From: Bacteroidota bacterium
GTDB taxonomy: Bacteria > Bacteroidota > Rhodothermia > Rhodothermales > UBA10348
Assembly: GCA_029262775.1 (NCBI GenBank)
Contig: JAJCYR010000055.1
Span: 1 to 45,075 of the forward strand
DNA: 45,075 nt
Reading direction: 5' to 3'
The translations under genes and the position numbers were made by a program. Numbering within the stretch: the first letter of the stretch is position 1; each line of letters opens with the position of its first letter. Positions 42,310 to 45,075 of the stretch are shown here, one piece after another. Under the pieces are notes generated by a model that made no database searches, was not told where the DNA came from, and was given only the letters and a program-made list of their open reading frames with translations.

Positions 42310-43448
42310 GCGTTCACCTCTTTGAGCAACACGCAACACGACGTGAGTGCATTGAATTCCAGTTTCCCGCCCGTGACGCGGGCCATTTCACCGCTCGACA
42401 GCAGGCCCACCATCGGAACCCCGAACAGTTTGCCTGCTTCACGGATTTCGCGGTTCATGGCGGGTCCGAGCGAGTTGTATCGCCCCCAGCACGAGAAATA
42501 CACCACCGCATCCACATCTCCTGCCGCATCCCGTATTGACTTGAAGTCTTCGAGCACAAAATTGATCACGTTGCTGTCCGGCTCGATGGAAAAGCGCACC
42601 TTGGCGCCTTCTTCCATCGTCCCGGGGCACATGACCGCCCGCGTTTCCTTGTTATAGAGGAGTGCAGGCCGCATGATGGGATCCCCATTCGGTCGCTGCA
42701 GCTGCAGAGGCAACGTATTGACTTCCAACTCCCAGTTCACCGGGTCGTCCAGGTCCATGTCTTCCTGGCCAACGTATTTCAGAAGGGCATCGAGCGCCGG
42801 AACACCATCAATTTCGTACACCCACTGCCCCTCGCTACGGGTAATCGTACGCGGTGCACCCACCGCCTTCCAACCGCACGCGGCACGGCTGGTCATTTCA
42901 ACACGGTCTCCGTCAATGACGAGGGTCAGGATCCCCCTGGAGCTGACGGCGCCAGCCGTGTAGACGTAACTCGGGGCGTCTACCGATGTAGACCCGGCGC
43001 CAGCACCAGCCAATTCGGCATCCTCGCCCAGTACGTCTTCGAACGTTTCCAGAATGGCTTCGCCACGCGTCCGGAGATCTGAAACCAGGACCATGATGAC
43101 GGGATTGTTGAAGCGCTCCTGCGCTTCAGTGGCCACTCTACGGGTTACCGCCTCCTCATCGCCCCCTTCCAGGTTCTCCAGACGCAGATAGAAACAATCC
43201 CGAGGTACATCGAGCAGGAGAAGGGCGATGGAACCCAACTCTATGCCATCGCGGGTGAACTCGCCCCAGGAGCTGGCACCAAATACGGCTACACCGTGCT
43301 CCTGCAGATAGCGTCCGATGGTACGGATTTCATCGGGTAACGAGGAGAACACGATGGCGAGGGTCGGTTGGAAATCATCCCCGACGTTCACCTCGAACCA
43401 GGATTTCAATCCTCCGACGTCTTTTGTCTGGAAGTCTTTGGCCTTCAT
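42306..43448 (-). CDS. FIST-domain sensor protein (first copy)
   Basis: A paralogue of the next gene with the same length (380 residues) and the same domain order, starting MKAKDFQTKDVGGLKSWFEV. Shared motifs include 'GVAVFGASSWGEFTRDG', 'RSEGQWVYEIDGVPALDALL' and 'AVVYFSCWGRYNSLGPAMNR'. Both end with a Cys pair near the C-terminus ('LTSCCVLLKE' here, 'VTSCCVVLKE' in the second copy), a possible thiol or metal feature. Its ATG overlaps the TGA of the kinase remnant upstream as ATGA. This shows that it was once internal to a longer operon. Confidence 0.9.
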   Translation of the reverse strand: MKAKDFQTKDVGGLKSWFEVNVGDDFQPTLAIVFSSLPDEIRTIGRYLQEHGVAVFGASSWGEFTRDGIELGSIALLLLDVPRDCFYLRLENLEGGDEEAVTRRVATEAQERFNNPVIMVLVSDLRTRGEAILETFEDVLGEDAELAGAGAGSTSVDAPSYVYTAGAVSSRGILTLVIDGDRVEMTSRAACGWKAVGAPRTITRSEGQWVYEIDGVPALDALLKYVGQEDMDLDDPVNWELEVNTLPLQLQRPNGDPIMRPALLYNKETRAVMCPGTMEEGAKVRFSIEPDSNVINFVLEDFKSIRDAAGDVDAVVYFSCWGRYNSLGPAMNREIREAGKLFGVPMVGLLSSGEMARVTGGKLEFNALTSCCVLLKEVNA

Positions 43449-43516
43449 GGAGTAACCGGAAGCGAGATGGTGAAAAGGGCACCGCCGGAGGCGCGTTCAG
43501 ACGTAGTCATTACCCC
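43445..43516 (-). pseudogene. C-terminal remnant of a third histidine kinase
   Basis: The - strand frame ending in TGA at 43445-43447 encodes GVMTTSERASGGALFTISLP followed by VTP. This corresponds to the last residues of the two kinases nearby ('[20 protein letters not shown]' and 'GTMMVRKSAGGGAEFVISLP'), that is, the final strands of the ATPase domain. Similarity ends near 43516; the next gene ends at 43568. Its stop overlaps the FIST start by 4 nt, the same junction used throughout the operon. A deletion probably removed the rest of a third kinase gene. Confidence 0.75.
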
Positions 43517-43567
43517 ACTATACGAGATTTCCGCTCGCACCGGCTCATGGACTGGCACCCGCGGGCA

Positions 43568-44584
43568 CTATTCGGACGAGAAGGCCGCGTCGAAGGCAAC
43601 GCCGGACGGCGGAAAGTCGACAGAGCGCACGAAGTCGCAGGCTTCTTCCGCGCCGTACTCGCGGTCCATGCCCATGTCTTCCCACTCGATGGAGAGCGGC
43701 CCGTCGTATCCAATCCGGTTCAGCGCGCGGACAATTTCTTCGAAATCCACGCCACCGCGGCCCGGCGAGCGGAATTCCCAGTGGCGGCGGCGGTCGCCGA
43801 ACGTCGTGTGCCCACCGAACACACCCGCCGCCGTCCCATGAGAGGCCCACCAGACATCCTTCATGTGCACGTGGAATATGCGCTCGGCGAAACGGCCAAT
43901 AAAATCGACGTAATCAACGCCCTGGTACGCCAGGTGGCTCGGATCGTAATTGAATCCAAAGGCCTCATGACCTCCAATTGCCTCCACCGCCCGAGCAGCC
44001 GACGCCGAATCGAATGCGATTTCCGTGGGATGGACTTCAAGGGCGAAACGAACGCCCTCCTCCCGAAATACGTCCAGAATGGGCGTCCACCGACGCGCAA
44101 AATCCTCAAACCCGGCCTCTATCATGGCTGGCGGCACGGGCGGAAAGCTGTAGAGCAGGTGCCAGATGGACGAGCCCGTGAATCCGTTCACGACGGAGAC
44201 GCCGAGCCGGGCCGCGGCGCGGGCGGTCGCCATTATTTCGGTGGCGGCGCGGGCCTGGACGTCGGTACCATCGCCTCGAGCCCCCGCGCCGCTTCCCCAG
44301 ACGTGCGGCGGTAGAATGGCTTCGTGTCGCGCGTCAATGCGGTCGCACACCGCCTGCCCCACCAGGTGGTTGCTGATGGCGTGGACCGTGAGGCCATACC
44401 GGGCCAACAGGTCATGCCGGCCGCGGCAGTAGTCAGGCTCGGCCAGGGCGCGGCCCACGTCGAAGTGATCGCCCCAGCAGGCGAGTTCAAGGCCGTCGTA
44501 GCCCCAGGCCGCGGCTTTCTCGGCGAGCGTTTCAAGCGGCAAGTCAGCCCACTGGCCGGTAAAAAGGGTAACGGGTCGCGACAT
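43568..44584 (-). CDS. Sugar phosphate isomerase/epimerase (TIM barrel)
   Basis: A 338-residue member of the AP-endonuclease-2-like (xylose isomerase-like) TIM-barrel family. I prefer the ATG at 44584 ([20 protein letters not shown]), which starts directly at the first strand; an upstream start at 44680 would overlap the neighbouring gene. Metal-site motifs are visible: '[13 protein letters not shown]' (Glu/His), '[14 protein letters not shown]' (Asp/His), 'IFHVHMKDV' (His) and '[11 protein letters not shown]' (Glu). It lies 55 nt downstream of a Gfo/Idh/MocA oxidoreductase gene. That is a common pairing for catabolism of inositol-type or unusual sugars. The substrate is unknown. Confidence 0.9.
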   Translation of the reverse strand: MSRPVTLFTGQWADLPLETLAEKAAAWGYDGLELACWGDHFDVGRALAEPDYCRGRHDLLARYGLTVHAISNHLVGQAVCDRIDARHEAILPPHVWGSGAGARGDGTDVQARAATEIMATARAAARLGVSVVNGFTGSSIWHLLYSFPPVPPAMIEAGFEDFARRWTPILDVFREEGVRFALEVHPTEIAFDSASAARAVEAIGGHEAFGFNYDPSHLAYQGVDYVDFIGRFAERIFHVHMKDVWWASHGTAAGVFGGHTTFGDRRRHWEFRSPGRGGVDFEEIVRALNRIGYDGPLSIEWEDMGMDREYGAEEACDFVRSVDFPPSGVAFDAAFSSE

Positions 44585-44639
44585 GTCGGGTGGAAGTCTG
44601 GTGATAGGGGTACGGGTCCATGCGGCGCATTCCGCCCGT

Positions 44640-45074
44640 TCACCCGGCTGCGCCCGTGGGAGGCGTATACCGGGCGTCAACCCAGGCGCGCTCGCGGCTC
44701 GACTGGATGGCGGTATGGATGAAATGTACGCCGCGGGCGCCGTCCTCTACCGTTGGCGCATCGCCGTGCGTGCGCGTGCGGATGGATGCGGCCGCCGCCC
44801 GGTACATGTTGGCAAATGCTTCAATGAACCCCTCGGGGTGCCCCGGCGGAATGCGCCCGGCCTCCTGGGCGGCGGCCGACAGGTACGCATGGCCACGCCG
44901 GAAGACGCGCTCCGGACCGTCGGCGCCGAGCATGCGCAGCTCGTTCGGGGCCTCCTGCCGCCAAACGAGGGCGGCGCGCTCGCCGTAAACCCTGAGCGTC
45001 AAATTGTTTTCCTCACCGAGGGCCACCTGCGACACATGCATGAGCCCGCGCGCGCCGCCCACGTACCGCACGAA
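44640..45074 (-). CDS. Gfo/Idh/MocA-family oxidoreductase (5' partial)
   Basis: C-terminal 144 or so residues of a sugar dehydrogenase-like protein. The gene runs off the right edge: codons remain open to base 45074, so the N-terminal Rossmann domain is outside. Visible are '[20 protein letters not shown]', the usual substrate-domain strand, and '[20 protein letters not shown]' followed by '[17 protein letters not shown]', the standard C-terminal end of the family. It is codirectional with the isomerase-like gene. No substrate can be assigned. Confidence 0.88.
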   Translation of the reverse strand, partial: FVRYVGGARGLMHVSQVALGEENNLTLRVYGERAALVWRQEAPNELRMLGADGPERVFRRGHAYLSAAAQEAGRIPPGHPEGFIEAFANMYRAAAASIRTRTHGDAPTVEDGARGVHFIHTAIQSSRERAWVDARYTPPTGAAG

Positions 45075-45075
45075 A

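Overview
The window looks like a chromosomal segment of a GC-rich member of the Bacteroidota/Rhodothermota branch. This is inferred from the content and not proven. The signs are: long two-module FtsX/MacB-type ABC permeases, a sensor kinase with ligand-binding propellers and a Y_Y_Y domain, a TIGR02999-type ECF sigma factor translationally coupled to a Ser/Thr kinase, promoter-like elements of the form TTG/TTTG-N19-21-TAnnTTTG, and few recognisable Shine-Dalgarno sequences. No rRNA or tRNA gene was seen.

Layout. (1) 1-2321: 3' part of an ABC permease. (2) 2371-10389: a complete type II-C CRISPR-Cas locus. It has a 42-repeat/41-spacer array on the + strand, cas2, cas1 and cas9 on the - strand running towards the array, and a divergent tracrRNA with a Rho-independent terminator. 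A solitary type I-E-like palindromic repeat lies beside the array. (3) 10521-13757: a small PH-like membrane protein and a second ABC permease. The permease is preceded by two TGTCC-N6-GGAC palindromes 21 bp apart and a sigma-54-like -24/-12 site. (4) 13766-14471: a scar region with a 35-bp dispersed repeat, a transposase-type HTH fragment and a frameshifted R2-like oxidase pseudogene. (5) 14501-22746: a Cus/Czc-type RND efflux operon (pump, lipoprotein adaptor, TolC-like protein) with a divergent OmpR/CusS-like two-component pair. (6) 22941-30505: a second heavy-metal efflux operon (small exported protein, CzcC, CzcB, CzcA, PII-like protein, CDF transporter) with operator-like repeats upstream. 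(7) 30704-32994: a Rieske-glutamate synthase-type flavoprotein, a small hypothetical protein and a stand-alone receiver. (8) 33103-43516: a signalling cluster. An ECF sigma factor and a kinase-receiver-SpoIIE-like fusion converge with a four-gene operon (FIST, FIST, histidine kinase, propeller histidine kinase). Every junction in that operon is a 4-nt ATGA overlap, and a remnant of a third kinase lies at its head. (9) 43568-45074: a sugar phosphate isomerase-like gene and the 3' end of a Gfo/Idh/MocA oxidoreductase.

How it works together. The CRISPR locus appears intact: Cas9 keeps its RuvC and HNH residues, and the anti-repeat matches the repeat over 19 nt and then by wobble pairing. Each repeat also carries a Bacteroidota-like promoter, so every spacer could be transcribed on its own. 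Spacers 3 and 4 look like samples of the same coding target from two diverged phages, because their differences are synonymous. The two efflux systems form a metal-resistance block beside transposon and pseudogene debris. The FIST/kinase cluster resembles heme/NO-type sensing operons by family knowledge, but its ligand is unknown.
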